The translations under genes were made by a program, and so were the position numbers. Of a DNA stretch of 64,000 nt, positions 35,149 to 43,783 are shown piece by piece (position 1 is the stretch's first letter; each line of letters opens with the position of its first letter). The notes beneath the pieces are model-generated. The model ran no database searches. It worked only from the letters and a program-made list of their open reading frames with translations, and was not told the DNA's origin. The stretch lies in the NCBI GenBank assembly GCA_964615905.1, contig CAZTUB010000023.1, positions 1 to 64,000 of the forward strand, read 5' to 3'. Origin of the DNA: DATLMR01 sp964615905 (lineage in GTDB: Bacteria > Acidobacteriota > Blastocatellia > UBA7656).

Positions 35149-37347
35149 CTAACTTACCCGGCCTAGATCATCCGGCCCGGGCGAGGAAATAACGGAATTG
35201 GCCTCCAGAGCAATCGATCCCACTATAGTGGTTGCAGGGAGCCGTCGGTTGTTGATTCGCCCGGCAAGTTTGGTAGAACGAGATAGCCAACTGTTGACAT
35301 GGAGCGACAGTGGAAGGTGCGGGATTGGTGTCGGATCCCAGATCGCGCGCCTATGGACCAGATTATCGTCAACTAACCAGCGGATCTCGCACGGGCTCCA
35401 CTCAATTGCGAAGCGGTGGCTTGCTTTGGATGCGTCAAACCCGAGTTCAATATAGCTTGGAGCACCTCTATAGCCATAGTCAAAGTTTGCTCCTTCGCCA
35501 CCTGGGTTGTAGAAGACATTGACCAAAAGGCGGTCTGGTCGATTCCCCGCGATTTCGATATCTATTTCCTGTCGTGGTGAGTTACGGTGGAGAAAAAATC
35601 CGGTGACCACCCCGGGCACATTTGATGCTTGGATGGTTGCTTCGAATTTTCCGAACAAGTATTGGTCCCGACTGCATAACGAAGCGGCGGTATAATCTCG
35701 AACGCCTAGGGGCTCCCTTTTGACGGAAAGCGCAGCCCCGTTTCCAGAACTGAATTCGACATTCGAGGGGCGAAACAAGGCCAAATTGTCCGTGAAAGTG
35801 TCGCTTCTTAGAAGCCAGCGTCTCGTGTCGAGACATTCCAAACAGTCGGTAAATCTAAACTTTCCAGTGTCCGTTTGTCCATCCTCTGTCGGGACAGCGC
35901 TAATTCCTTGCCACCACTTACGGGGCTCAATGACCCATGGCGACCGATCACGCCTAGGGCTTTTGCATTTTAGGACTTGGTCCGCTTCAATTGTTCCGTC
36001 GAGAATTGGTCTTTGGCCAAGGTCATTCAGCGCAGGGTAGGAGCAGGTGGGCGGCGCACATCTGAGGTGTTCGCAAACGACTTGCCATTTGTTCGGTTCC
36101 TCTGAATGAAGCACAGCTATGTCGGCACCTTTGAGGTCGTCCTCAACACTGAGGAAAGTGCCATCTGCTGCGATGCCCTTGGCTGCGGTAAGAATAAACT
36201 TTGCCTTCGGGTAGCGACTCCGGAGTTCCCTGACTCTTGCGTCCAAAGATCCTATGTTTACATATGCGTCAAAAACCCGATTGCCTCTTCCCTCAAGAAG
36301 CCGTTCTAATTCAGGAGCTGGTAATGCCTGGAGATCACTGCAGCATTTGTATCCTAGCATGGACAAAGCCATTGCAAGCGATGAATGGCCGGAGCCTTCA
36401 GGCCCAAAAGCAAACACTGGTTGCTCAGCTGGGCGGATGTTAAATAGGGATGCTCCTTCACTAGTGATCGCGCCAATTGTAGTGAGAGTGGGAAGTATTG
36501 AATACAAGTTGGTAGATCTAGCGTCATGTCGTTGGCTAATAAGAGGCCGTTTAGTCGCGCGTACATCCAGCACTTCGAACTGGTGATTTATCCAGAGGTC
36601 AATGGGGCCACGACAAGGAAGTAGGCGAAGGAGTTTCTCAGCACCCTTGCGGGAAAGAACATATCCGGACAGATGCCAGAGCCCGCGCACTGGGCGGAAT
36701 ACGTTACTTGAAAGAAAGGTTTTTGGCGCACCGTGCTTCACTTCGAGATACGACACATAAAGAACGTCGAATCTGCCCTTCTTATCATATTCGGCCACGA
36801 CTTCGTCCCACGCCTGGTCCAGATATCTTGAAAATCCGAAACGAAACCATACGTCGTCTTCAAGGATAAGTGCATACTCATGATTACTCGACGCAACCTG
36901 CCTCCAAACATTGATGTGTGATCTAGCGACTGCAATCTCAGCCCGACTCATTCGAATCGGAGTATTTAGTTCGAGACGCGTGGGAAGAACTAACGGTTGG
37001 GGTTCTACAAAAAGCTGATCTCCAAGCGTATAAAATGGATCAATGTCGGCATCCTTGGATGGCTCCTGCGAGAATTTATTAGCATCGACGGCGACATGCC
37101 GCTCAGTCAGGCTCAAGAGTTCAGCTCCCGACGAGTCCAATACGTGCCTGAGCTCTTGCTCCATCTTGGACCAGCGGCCCGGTTCACGATCAAGGTTGAT
37201 GACATAGACCTTCTCAATCCTATGGCCTTTCGCCGCACCTTGGACACCGAATGTTTGACACTTCCGCCTCGGCAGAAGCCTCCGAAGAGTCAGCCAGAAT
37301 CGGAAAACGTGACAGACAGCTGATAGTGGACGGCGCGCCAAGTTCAC
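35149..37347 (-). CDS. Multidomain protein: GT25-like glycosyltransferase, P-loop sulfotransferase-like, GH16-like
   Basis: 732 aa. Residues ~45-300: GT25/LPS-type glycosyltransferase (KVYVINLDREPGRW, SRAEIAVARSHINVW, ALILEDDVWF). Residues ~315-420: P-loop sulfotransferase-like segment (FAFGPEGSGHSSLAMALSMLGY). Residues ~510-715: concanavalin-like GH16 domain with the catalytic motif EIDIE at E594, D596 and E598. This triple combination is unusual. The stop side is 33 bases from the carbamoyltransferase start; its own ATG overlaps the preceding glycosyltransferase stop, indicating one operon. It probably builds and trims a polysaccharide. Confidence 0.7.
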   Translation of the reverse strand: MNLARRPLSAVCHVFRFWLTLRRLLPRRKCQTFGVQGAAKGHRIEKVYVINLDREPGRWSKMEQELRHVLDSSGAELLSLTERHVAVDANKFSQEPSKDADIDPFYTLGDQLFVEPQPLVLPTRLELNTPIRMSRAEIAVARSHINVWRQVASSNHEYALILEDDVWFRFGFSRYLDQAWDEVVAEYDKKGRFDVLYVSYLEVKHGAPKTFLSSNVFRPVRGLWHLSGYVLSRKGAEKLLRLLPCRGPIDLWINHQFEVLDVRATKRPLISQRHDARSTNLYSILPTLTTIGAITSEGASLFNIRPAEQPVFAFGPEGSGHSSLAMALSMLGYKCCSDLQALPAPELERLLEGRGNRVFDAYVNIGSLDARVRELRSRYPKAKFILTAAKGIAADGTFLSVEDDLKGADIAVLHSEEPNKWQVVCEHLRCAPPTCSYPALNDLGQRPILDGTIEADQVLKCKSPRRDRSPWVIEPRKWWQGISAVPTEDGQTDTGKFRFTDCLECLDTRRWLLRSDTFTDNLALFRPSNVEFSSGNGAALSVKREPLGVRDYTAASLCSRDQYLFGKFEATIQASNVPGVVTGFFLHRNSPRQEIDIEIAGNRPDRLLVNVFYNPGGEGANFDYGYRGAPSYIELGFDASKASHRFAIEWSPCEIRWLVDDNLVHRRAIWDPTPIPHLPLSLHVNSWLSRSTKLAGRINNRRLPATTIVGSIALEANSVISSPGPDDLGRVS

Positions 37348-38219
37348 CGCTCCTCCGCGCGTCGTGAGGCCCGATACGCTTGCCGATTCGAAAGCCTCCA
37401 GTTTCTCTTATCACTCCGGTAACTGAGTGGCCACTTACTGGTGGAAGTCTTCTCCCAATCGTGCACAACGAGCAGCGCTTCCTCCGGACAGCTTTCATCA
37501 GCGACCACTTCGAATATGGATCTGGTGAGGTTGCCAGGGCCAGTGGTTGCCTGGACTTCGGGCAGCTCGCCTTCTGATTCTTGCTCAAGGGCTATCGTAG
37601 CGTTCAGCAGTGCACGCTCTATAATAGGATGATTGCGAACCGCGATCAAAGGGGTGGTATTGAAGTAGAAGATCCAGCTCAATTCGTTTGCCCCCGGATT
37701 AACAAAAACTGAGGGTGGAACCATCTGAGCTGTCGCAATGTCGTAGCAGAACGGCTGGAGCTTCAACCGCCCATCTGTGAAGAGGTGATCGATTGTCGTT
37801 CCATGATAGATGTCGTCAGCGTCAATATAGAAGCCCCCCTCTACGAAGATGTAGGAGTAACGGAAGTAGTCCGACTTCATTGAAGGGTGATAGCACTTGT
37901 CAAATGCGCTCTCATATCGCGAGCCCAAGTGGATCCGGATAAATTCCCTTGCCGATCTCTCGTCGAAAACCTGAAGCTCGAATCCGGATTGCTCGAGTTT
38001 CTTCCAGGACTCCATGCAATCCCTAACGTCCCGGGGCAATCGGCCAAGATCATCCCAAAACTGCACTATGCGTCTTGGAGGTGTGGCTGGTGTGGCTAGG
38101 TGCGCTGCGGGCGCCCGGACTTGTTCATTGGAGCGTTGTACCAACTCCCGGACGAAATTGGAGCGAGCACGGTCGTCCTTTCCTAGGGGATCTTTTTCAC
38201 TGGATTCGTGCACATTCAT
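37344..38219 (-). CDS. DXD-type glycosyltransferase (OCH1/capsular polysaccharide class)
   Basis: 291 aa. PRRIVQFWDD near residue 48, then MKSDYFRYSYIFVEGGFYIDADDI, which is the DXD sugar-transferase signature of the Gly_transf_sug family. Family role: transfer of a hexose from a nucleotide sugar. It is first in the minus-strand three-gene set and overlaps the next gene by 4 bases. Confidence 0.8.
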   Translation of the reverse strand: MNVHESSEKDPLGKDDRARSNFVRELVQRSNEQVRAPAAHLATPATPPRRIVQFWDDLGRLPRDVRDCMESWKKLEQSGFELQVFDERSAREFIRIHLGSRYESAFDKCYHPSMKSDYFRYSYIFVEGGFYIDADDIYHGTTIDHLFTDGRLKLQPFCYDIATAQMVPPSVFVNPGANELSWIFYFNTTPLIAVRNHPIIERALLNATIALEQESEGELPEVQATTGPGNLTRSIFEVVADESCPEEALLVVHDWEKTSTSKWPLSYRSDKRNWRLSNRQAYRASRRAEER

Positions 38220-38295
38220 GAGTTAATTCGATAATATTTTGCAGGTCTTCTCGATTGTCAACCCAAGTATGAAATTGGTCAGCCGGCTCTAAGCA

Positions 38296-38344
38296 ACTCA
38301 ACGTCTCGCGTCAGCGGGCCGCGAGCGGCACTTGTATAACGATA
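38296..38344 (-). other. Possible right half of an attC-like site
   Basis: On the minus strand the sequence beyond the intron reads TTATACAAGTGCCGCTCGCGG and ends in GTTGAGT (38296-38302), which matches GTTRRRY. Pairing with the half site at 39478-39518 is poor, so this may derive from a different site or be chance. Confidence 0.25.
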
Positions 38345-39473
38345 TGAAGTAGAATCATCACGCTATACTCAGTTCTCACTGAGCGGTCTTGATGAAGCCC
38401 TTCCCAAACCGGACAAACACCTTTCAGCGTATCCGGCTTTCCACCACTACTTCCTCAAAGAGGTCGGATTCCTTCTTCAATCTCGGACTCCGACAGCCTT
38501 CTGCTCAACTTTCAGAGGATTTATCCCATTGCCTGTAGGCGAGCGCCCCTGATACTTCTGTCGAACAGGCTCGCTACTCCGCTGTCCCGCTTTTGATCCT
38601 TCAGAATCCGCTTCGTGGCTGTGGCCCTTCGCCTTGTACGTGCCTTTCTCACCCGCTGAGTAAGGTAGGAGCAGAGCGCGTTGCTGGATTACGCCACGAC
38701 TCTCTCGTAGCTCACGCACGTTTCTCCACTCCCCCCTCCAAACCCGCCGTGCGACTTTCACCGCAACGGGCTTTCCATCTGCCGATCTACCTCAAATCTG
38801 AGTCTCCTTAGCATTTCATCGGCATTCACAGGAACTTCATCCCATTACTACCTCCGATTACCTTTGCGCCGGAAGTCCCGACAGACTACAACCCTTCCCC
38901 TTGTGCACGGCTCTCCCGTGCTCTGAGTACTATGGTTGCTCCGACTCTCATATCCGTCATCGGCAGACCTCTTGCCTTATCATCCAGATATAAGCCTCCC
39001 ACGTTCATAAAGATAGACTCTGCAAGGTGACTTAGGCAGTGGTTACCAGTACAACCCAATCCGCTCTTTGCGGAATCCCCATCGGCATCAGGGTAAGTCC
39101 AAGTGACCTGCTGCATCCTTTGGACTGGCATCTTATCGTGACCAGTCTCGGTAACTCCTAAGGGTTCGTTGGCTGCCCCGTAGACTCGTGGCTCGCTACT
39201 CCCACGATTACCTAGAATATTACGTGGCAGGGGGCGAGTTTCCCGTAGGCTGAACCCCGCTTCGCTTGCACTCACCTTGCCATCTCTTAGCCAAGCCTTG
39301 CTTATTGGCGCTCCAGGTCTCGCCGCACAAGTACCTTTTAGGGATAACTGTTTCACCCTCACCTTGCATCCGGAGAGAGCTACATCCCAAAGGCTAGTTG
39401 CCCACTTGGAATGGGCTACTGGACTACTGACATACATCGTTCATCCATTCTATCTTCGTGCTTCGTGGCGCAC
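38345..39473 (-). ncRNA. Group II intron(s), ORF-less, minus strand
   Basis: Minus strand from 39473 begins GTGCGCC, the group II 5' consensus. Two domain V-like hairpins with an AGC triad and GAAA tetraloop are present: 38740-38772 (AGCCCG...CGGGTTT) and 38406-38438 (AGCCGGA...TCCGGTTT). Each is followed by a domain VI-like stem (GGAGTGGAG with CTCTGCTCC; and GAAG...CTTC enclosing CTCAGT-GAGA-ACTGAG). The first set would close an intron of about 810 bases ending near 38662; the second ends near 38350. No reverse transcriptase is encoded. Read as nested or tandem introns, or one intron plus a remnant. Open frames inside it are not genes. Confidence 0.65.
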
Positions 39474-39477
39474 ATAA

Positions 39478-39518
39478 GAAACTCGCTCGCCGTGTTCCGG
39501 TTCCTGTAATTGTTAGGC
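39478..39518 (-). other. attC-like half site interrupted by the intron
   Basis: Minus strand GCCTAAC (RYYYAAC) at 39512-39518, then a segment containing GGCGAGCGAGTTTC, which is also present in the attC-like site at 41400-41492. The half site ends a few bases from the intron 5' end, so the intron appears inserted in the loop region of this site. It overlaps the stop codon of the UPF0489 gene. Confidence 0.5.
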
Positions 39519-40247
39519 GCGGCTTGTGCCAGGCAATACAAAGTCCAACCCCAGTATTTCGCATGCTCTGTAACATAGACTTTCTGCCATTTCCCATCCT
39601 CCGCAACATTCTGGGCTAAGGCAAATAGTAAGCACTTTTATCGTTCCATGCCGGGTCTGGTTTCTCACGGCGGTAAAAAGCTCAAGGAAATAGTCATTAG
39701 AGAATAATTCAACCTGTTTGTCATCGAACGACCTATAGACAAAATAATCTAGATCAATATTGCAAATCCACAATCGTTTTGATTCGTTGAGCCAATACTC
39801 AAGGTTTGCTGGAACAGTCCAAGGATCATAATATTGCACTTGTCTATGTCGCGGTTTATCACCTTTATTGTGAGTCGCAAATATACATGTATCAATGAAA
39901 TGTCCGTGCTTCTCAAGAAAAATGGAAGCGTAGTTATCCCATCGGAACAAAGGAACACCACTGCCCATAGATATCTCATGAATGAAGTTCAGATACTCAT
40001 CCAAGTCAATACTCCAAAGATCTGGGCATCTATCAACCCAAGTTCCAATGCGACTGTAAAGCGTATCGCTATGCTGATCTATGTGGATGAGGTTGACTTC
40101 CTCTCGAGGCATTATATGCTGAACCCAACACCAAAGGGCCGCCCGATGATTGTCCATGATATAGACATTGTCGTGCTGCCATACGAAGTTTTGATTATAG
40201 ACGCCGGATAGTTTCCTGCCCTTGAATGGTACTAGCCATGTTGCCAT
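39513..40247 (-). CDS. UPF0489-family protein
   Basis: 244 aa. Motifs DNHRAALWCWVQ, LIHIDQHSD and WICNIDLDYFVY match the UPF0489 (C5orf22-like) family, thought to have an arginase- or deacetylase-like metal-binding fold with conserved His/Asp. Biochemical function is not established. AT-rich codon use compared with neighbours supports recent acquisition. The stop codon TAA lies in the attC-like half site, as is usual for cassette genes. Confidence 0.75.
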   Translation of the reverse strand: MATWLVPFKGRKLSGVYNQNFVWQHDNVYIMDNHRAALWCWVQHIMPREEVNLIHIDQHSDTLYSRIGTWVDRCPDLWSIDLDEYLNFIHEISMGSGVPLFRWDNYASIFLEKHGHFIDTCIFATHNKGDKPRHRQVQYYDPWTVPANLEYWLNESKRLWICNIDLDYFVYRSFDDKQVELFSNDYFLELFTAVRNQTRHGTIKVLTICLSPECCGGWEMAESLCYRACEILGLDFVLPGTSRA

Positions 40248-40481
40248 AAATTATATCTCTTAAAACCGCTCAACCTGATGCTTCGCTTCAGTGAAGATTG
40301 AGTCAATATCGCCCAATAAAATATCAATCTTGCATTCTATTAAATAGCCCCGACTTGGCGGACAGTATTGCCTTCTCTTCTCTGCAAAACAATCAAAATC
40401 GCAGAGAACAACTTCATAGTAGAGACTCTTACGTCTATTGTCGTGCTTGCAAAGAGGTTATTCGGCTGCTCTCATGTACTT

Positions 40482-41342
40482 ATGAAAATTAACCTACAAA
40501 AGCCTTTGTTTCAAGATGCCACACCAGATGATGTTATAAGAGAATATGCCTTTGCTCTGGCGGCTACAAAGGACGATGAATGGTACCCGTCTGGAACAGC
40601 AATGATAATTGGTCACCGCCTCGCAATTACGGCGAAGCATTTGTTTGAAGAAGATTGGGATAAACTTGAGCGATACTCTGTCATTGCAAGTCAAATTCTA
40701 GAGGGGGGAACTGTCGGGGCTTTATGGTATACAGAGAAAGTATACCGCTCGCCGCACACTGATATTGCCATCTTATTCTTAAGCCCGGTAAAAGGATCCG
40801 AGAGTGCTGCGGCTTATGAATGGAAGCATGCTCCAATTCTTAGTATGAAGCCTCCAAAGGTTGGCGAAACTATATGGGGCTTCGGGTATCCCAGTTCAGA
40901 AAGTCAGGTTGAAAGGTTGCCCGACAGGATCAGGGTAAATTGGAAAGATAAACCATCTATTACAACCGGAGAAGTGATTGAAGTACACGATGAGTTTCGG
41001 GACCGAGGCATGCTTAAATTCCCATGCTTTCGGACCAATGCAAGATTCGATCATGGAATGAGCGGGGGCCCAGTCTTTAATGATCGCGGAGAATTGTGTG
41101 GTTTAGTATGTTCTGGCCCGCCACCAGAAAACGATAATGCAGAATGGATTTCGTATGCTGTAAGCCTCTGGCCGCTCATGGGGACCCTGCTAGATATCCA
41201 GCTAGAAGGATTTCCTCAAGGATATAGTTACCCTTTTCGTAAGCTAGCACAACTCGGCTATGTTAAGGCGTTAAATCTAGACTGTGTTGCACTAGCAGTT
41301 GAATCAGATCACTCTGTGAGAGTTGGGCTGAAGAAGGAATAA
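40482..41342 (+). CDS. Trypsin-like serine protease
   Basis: 286 aa from ATG 40482; an upstream ATG at 40368 gives an implausible extension. A complete catalytic triad is visible: H53 in TAKHLF, D94 in HTDIAIL and S194 in GMSGGPVF. No signal peptide or PDZ is present, so the enzyme is probably cytoplasmic. Single-domain proteases of this kind occur as effectors in anti-phage systems, but nothing here proves that. It is the only plus-strand gene of the island and would be inverted relative to its attC-like site. Confidence 0.85.
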   Translation: MKINLQKPLFQDATPDDVIREYAFALAATKDDEWYPSGTAMIIGHRLAITAKHLFEEDWDKLERYSVIASQILEGGTVGALWYTEKVYRSPHTDIAILFLSPVKGSESAAAYEWKHAPILSMKPPKVGETIWGFGYPSSESQVERLPDRIRVNWKDKPSITTGEVIEVHDEFRDRGMLKFPCFRTNARFDHGMSGGPVFNDRGELCGLVCSGPPPENDNAEWISYAVSLWPLMGTLLDIQLEGFPQGYSYPFRKLAQLGYVKALNLDCVALAVESDHSVRVGLKKE

Positions 41343-41399
41343 TTGCTATAAATGCAGGAAAGCAGTTAAAAACTTTCACACCCAAGTTATAGGTAAAGG

Positions 41400-41492
41400 G
41401 TCTAACGCTCGGCATCAGTAGGCGCGGCGCATAACACTCATGGAAGCATGCGAAACTCGCTCGCCGCGCTCCATTTCATGCGCCTGTTAAAT
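41400..41492 (-). other. attC-like recombination site (93 bp)
   Basis: Minus strand: ATTTAAC (RYYYAAC) at 41486-41492 and GTTAGAC (GTTRRRY) at 41400-41406. Between them are imperfect arms (GGCGCAT with ATGCC) and a long inner stem (GCGCGGCG with CGCCGCGC). Length and palindromic layout fit attC. The segment GGCGAGCGAGTTTC is shared with the interrupted half site at 39478. Confidence 0.6.
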
Positions 41493-41524
41493 TGCCTACA
41501 TCTTTAGGATACATAATTGCAGAT

Positions 41525-41908
41525 TCAAGTCAGAAACGGCTTGAAATTGAGAATTAGATTATCTACCAAACCCACAAGACGCTGGAGCGTTTCAATGACG
41601 GATTTACCCTCGATAACCTCCGGCTCGGTGAACGACGAAGGTACTTTTCGCTCGCTATTCAGCTTTTCGCGTAACGTGTGCAAAGAAGCTGAGGGTGGTC
41701 TGAGCCTCGCATTAGAAATCCTTGGCCGGCTGATTTTCAGCATGGCACCCTGCTGGACCTTGAGAGGAGGCGAAAAGGAAGGTGTCGTTTCTATCGCCGC
41801 AGATTCGAAATGAAGGGAAACGTCGCGCTGTCGTCTGCGACGTGACGGATTGCGATCGCGGCGCACAACCGCTTTGGCTCGCTTTTCGTCGGAAACTACA
41901 AAAGGCAC
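41525..41908 (-). CDS. Hypothetical cassette-type protein (uncertain)
   Basis: 127 aa from a GTG; the frame stays open about 20 codons further upstream, with no better start. A very basic segment (VVRRDRNPSRRRRQRDV) is followed by a helical C-terminus (VIETLQRLVGLVDNLIL). Its stop is 33 bases before the attC-like inverse core, the place expected for a cassette gene. It may be 5'-truncated. I prefer it to the opposing plus-strand frame at 41517-41813, but confidence is low. Confidence 0.35.
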   Translation of the reverse strand: MPFVVSDEKRAKAVVRRDRNPSRRRRQRDVSLHFESAAIETTPSFSPPLKVQQGAMLKISRPRISNARLRPPSASLHTLREKLNSERKVPSSFTEPEVIEGKSVIETLQRLVGLVDNLILNFKPFLT

Positions 41909-42233
41909 ATTGAAACGTTCATCGTCGCGTCGGCGAAGATACCGTTTGACCTTTCCTCAATCATTATATTATCTAATCGCCTCTGCCTGAGCGGGCGATC
42001 CTGTCGTGATAGGACTTTTGCCAGATTGCACGAATTCGGAGGCCCCAATGCATAGGCTCGCTATTCAATAAAGACCCTGCCAAAGTGATTAAATTCATTA
42101 GATCAGCAGCGCTTCAATCAGTCTGATCCTTCCGGTTAAACCGGTACGTTATGTCCGAAGTGCCAAAACGCCCTTGACAGTTTTTGATTATTTTCGATCA
42201 TGGTACATGTATTTTCGGGCCGGGGCGAAAATC
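41909..42233 (+). other. Intergenic region between island and lexA
   Basis: About 320 bases. Contains a TTGACA (42174-42179) and a perfect 8-bp palindrome TACATGTA (42204-42211) between it and the lexA ATG. No gene recognised. Confidence 0.45.
42174..42211 (+). promoter_or_regulatory. Candidate lexA promoter and operator
   Basis: TTGACA at 42174 and the palindrome TACATGTA at 42204-42211, about 20 bases upstream of the LexA start. LexA genes are usually autoregulated through a short palindrome; whether this is the LexA box is unproven. No second copy of the palindrome was noticed elsewhere. Confidence 0.35.
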
Positions 42234-42845
42234 ATGTCGATCTCACCACGCCAGCGCGAAGTATTTGATTACCTGACACGCTTCGTCGGCGAGTACGGCC
42301 ATGCCCCCACCATAGCTGAGATCCGCGATCACTTCGGGTTGAACTCTCCTTCCACTGTGCACAGTCTGCTTTCCGCTTTAGAGCGAGAAGGGCTGATTCG
42401 CCGCATCCCGAACGTAAGTCGCGGAATCGAGATCATTGGCTCCGATCCATCAGATAACGAGTGCGAAATTCCTCTGCTCGGCGTCATCGCCGCCGGCCGA
42501 CCCATTGAAGCTATCTTGAGCCAGGAGTCGATCTGCGTCCCGCGCGACCTGCTCGGTAAAGGCAGAACCTTCGCCCTGCGCGTCAGAGGCGACTCAATGA
42601 TCGGCGAGGGAATACTTGACGGCGACTCGATAGTCGTCGAATCGCGCCAGACGACCGAAAACGGGCAAACGGTCGTGGCTCTCATAGACCAGAGCGACGC
42701 CACCGTTAAAGAGTTCTACAAGGAGCGCGGGCAGATTCGATTGGAAGCAGCCAACCCGCGCCACAAGCCGATTATTGTCAAGCCGACAGACCGCGTCCGA
42801 ATTCAGGGCGTAGTCATTGGGGTGCTACGAAAGTACAAGAACTGA
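42234..42845 (+). CDS. lexA: LexA repressor
   Basis: 203 aa from ATG 42234 (start of MSISPRQREVFDYL, the usual LexA beginning); longer upstream frames are ignored. An N-terminal winged HTH (TIAEIRDHFGLNSPSTVHSLLSALEREGLI), the autocleavage site Ala87-Gly88 (IAAGRP) and the Ser121/Lys159 dyad (RGDSM, TVKEF) are complete. Family role: SOS repressor, self-cleaved on RecA-ssDNA. It heads an apparent operon with a RecA-like protein, a coiled-coil protein and a family B polymerase. Confidence 0.95.
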   Translation: MSISPRQREVFDYLTRFVGEYGHAPTIAEIRDHFGLNSPSTVHSLLSALEREGLIRRIPNVSRGIEIIGSDPSDNECEIPLLGVIAAGRPIEAILSQESICVPRDLLGKGRTFALRVRGDSMIGEGILDGDSIVVESRQTTENGQTVVALIDQSDATVKEFYKERGQIRLEAANPRHKPIIVKPTDRVRIQGVVIGVLRKYKN

Positions 42846-42857
42846 CCGGAGAAGGAT

Positions 42858-43484
42858 TTGATCTTTTCAAAGACACTACCCGTGAGCATGGCTCGATCAA
42901 CGGCAGTATCTTCTCTAGCCCCGGCGCGTAGAGTTCTTCTAACAGGGGAAGGCGCAGGCGAGCTCGCGACCCATGTTACCGCGCGGCACGTCTGTGAGGG
43001 TAACACGCTCCGGTTTATCTGCGGGGATAACCGCTTCGACCCCTACGCCATATCCCGCTTCGCTAAAACAAACAAACTGCGACCCGAAGACGCGCTGAGC
43101 CGAATACTGGTCGCCCGCGCTTTCACCGCCTACCAGCTTGCGGAGCTTGTCAACCGGCTCAACCCTTCTACTTCAAATGACCTGGTCGTGATCTCAGGGA
43201 TATGCTCGACATTCTTTGATGACGAGGTGCCCGCTGTTGACGCCGCGCGCCTGTTTTACCGCTCGCTCTGGCGAATAGTAGAACTGTCTCGCAGCGGAAT
43301 GACCTTGCTGATTACTCAGGGCCAGATGCCTGCGCGTACGCGGCGCGCTTACTTCCTCAAAGACCTCTGCTATGCGGCCGACACGGTTTTGCGCTTCGAC
43401 GGCCGGCACTCATTCAGGCTTGAACAACGTGGGCGCGCGGCATTGCCGCGCCTTGCGGCATTAGACCAGAAAACGGGTGATTAA
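42858..43484 (+). CDS. RecA-like fold protein (possible ImuA/SulA-like), degenerate P-loop
   Basis: 208 aa from TTG 42858 with GGAG 6 bases upstream; GTG 42882 or ATG 42888 are alternatives. LLTGEGAGELATHV stands where Walker A would be but lacks GKT. NDLVVISGICSTFF resembles a Walker B strand, followed by GMTLLITQGQ. This pattern resembles RecA/RadA-superfamily proteins with lost ATP binding, as in ImuA. It is 12 bases downstream of lexA. I infer a polymerase accessory role. Confidence 0.5.
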   Translation: MIFSKTLPVSMARSTAVSSLAPARRVLLTGEGAGELATHVTARHVCEGNTLRFICGDNRFDPYAISRFAKTNKLRPEDALSRILVARAFTAYQLAELVNRLNPSTSNDLVVISGICSTFFDDEVPAVDAARLFYRSLWRIVELSRSGMTLLITQGQMPARTRRAYFLKDLCYAADTVLRFDGRHSFRLEQRGRAALPRLAALDQKTGD

Positions 43485-43486
43485 CC

Positions 43487-43783
43487 TTGGGGCGCACGGT
43501 TTTGCCATTCAGCCAGGTCCTTGCCGAGCAACAGCAGCAGCTCGGCAAGTTCCGCCGCGCCCTGCGTGAAGAAGATCAGCAAGCGTTCGACGCTCTATTT
43601 GAGCAGGCCCGATTGCACATACAGGCGGCCGTCTACTATTCGGACCCCGACCCTGCTATGGCCATCTTTCTATCTGTCATGATCGAAAGCTGGAAGCAGA
43701 TAGACGGGCTGCAGACAAAAGTGGCGGAGCTTGAAGAACAGTTGAAATCTCTCAAGGCGAGCAATGGTGAGACGGCGGCTTGA
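43487..43783 (+). CDS. Small coiled-coil protein upstream of polB
   Basis: 98 aa, TTG start preceded by GGGTGA at about 8 bases. Helical throughout: LGKFRRALREEDQQAFDALFEQARLHIQAAVYY, then a C-terminal coiled coil (LQTKVAELEEQLKSL). It starts 2 bases after the RecA-like gene stop and overlaps the polymerase start by 20 bases, so it is translationally coupled. Unknown function, plausibly a bridging subunit of the polymerase. Confidence 0.65.
   Translation: MGRTVLPFSQVLAEQQQQLGKFRRALREEDQQAFDALFEQARLHIQAAVYYSDPDPAMAIFLSVMIESWKQIDGLQTKVAELEEQLKSLKASNGETAA

Larger units (their letters stand above)
33288..41492 (-). mobile_element. Integron-cassette-like (CALIN-type) island
   Basis: The segment between the attC-like sites at 33288 and 41400 is visibly more AT-rich than its neighbours, mostly minus-strand, and carries cargo (glycan and carbamoyl transfer, protease) unlike the transfer and replication genes around it. 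A third attC-like half site is at 39478. No integron integrase gene is present in the window, so the term cluster of attC sites lacking integrase would apply if the sites are confirmed. Confidence 0.5.

Noticed and set aside
38886..39437. 183-codon minus-strand frame
   Set aside because: Lies fully inside the group II intron structure; sequence features fit intron domains, not protein.
41517..41813. Plus-strand frame overlapping the 41525 minus-strand frame
   Set aside because: Less protein-like, and the minus-strand frame has the stop position expected for a cassette gene. Both are weak.
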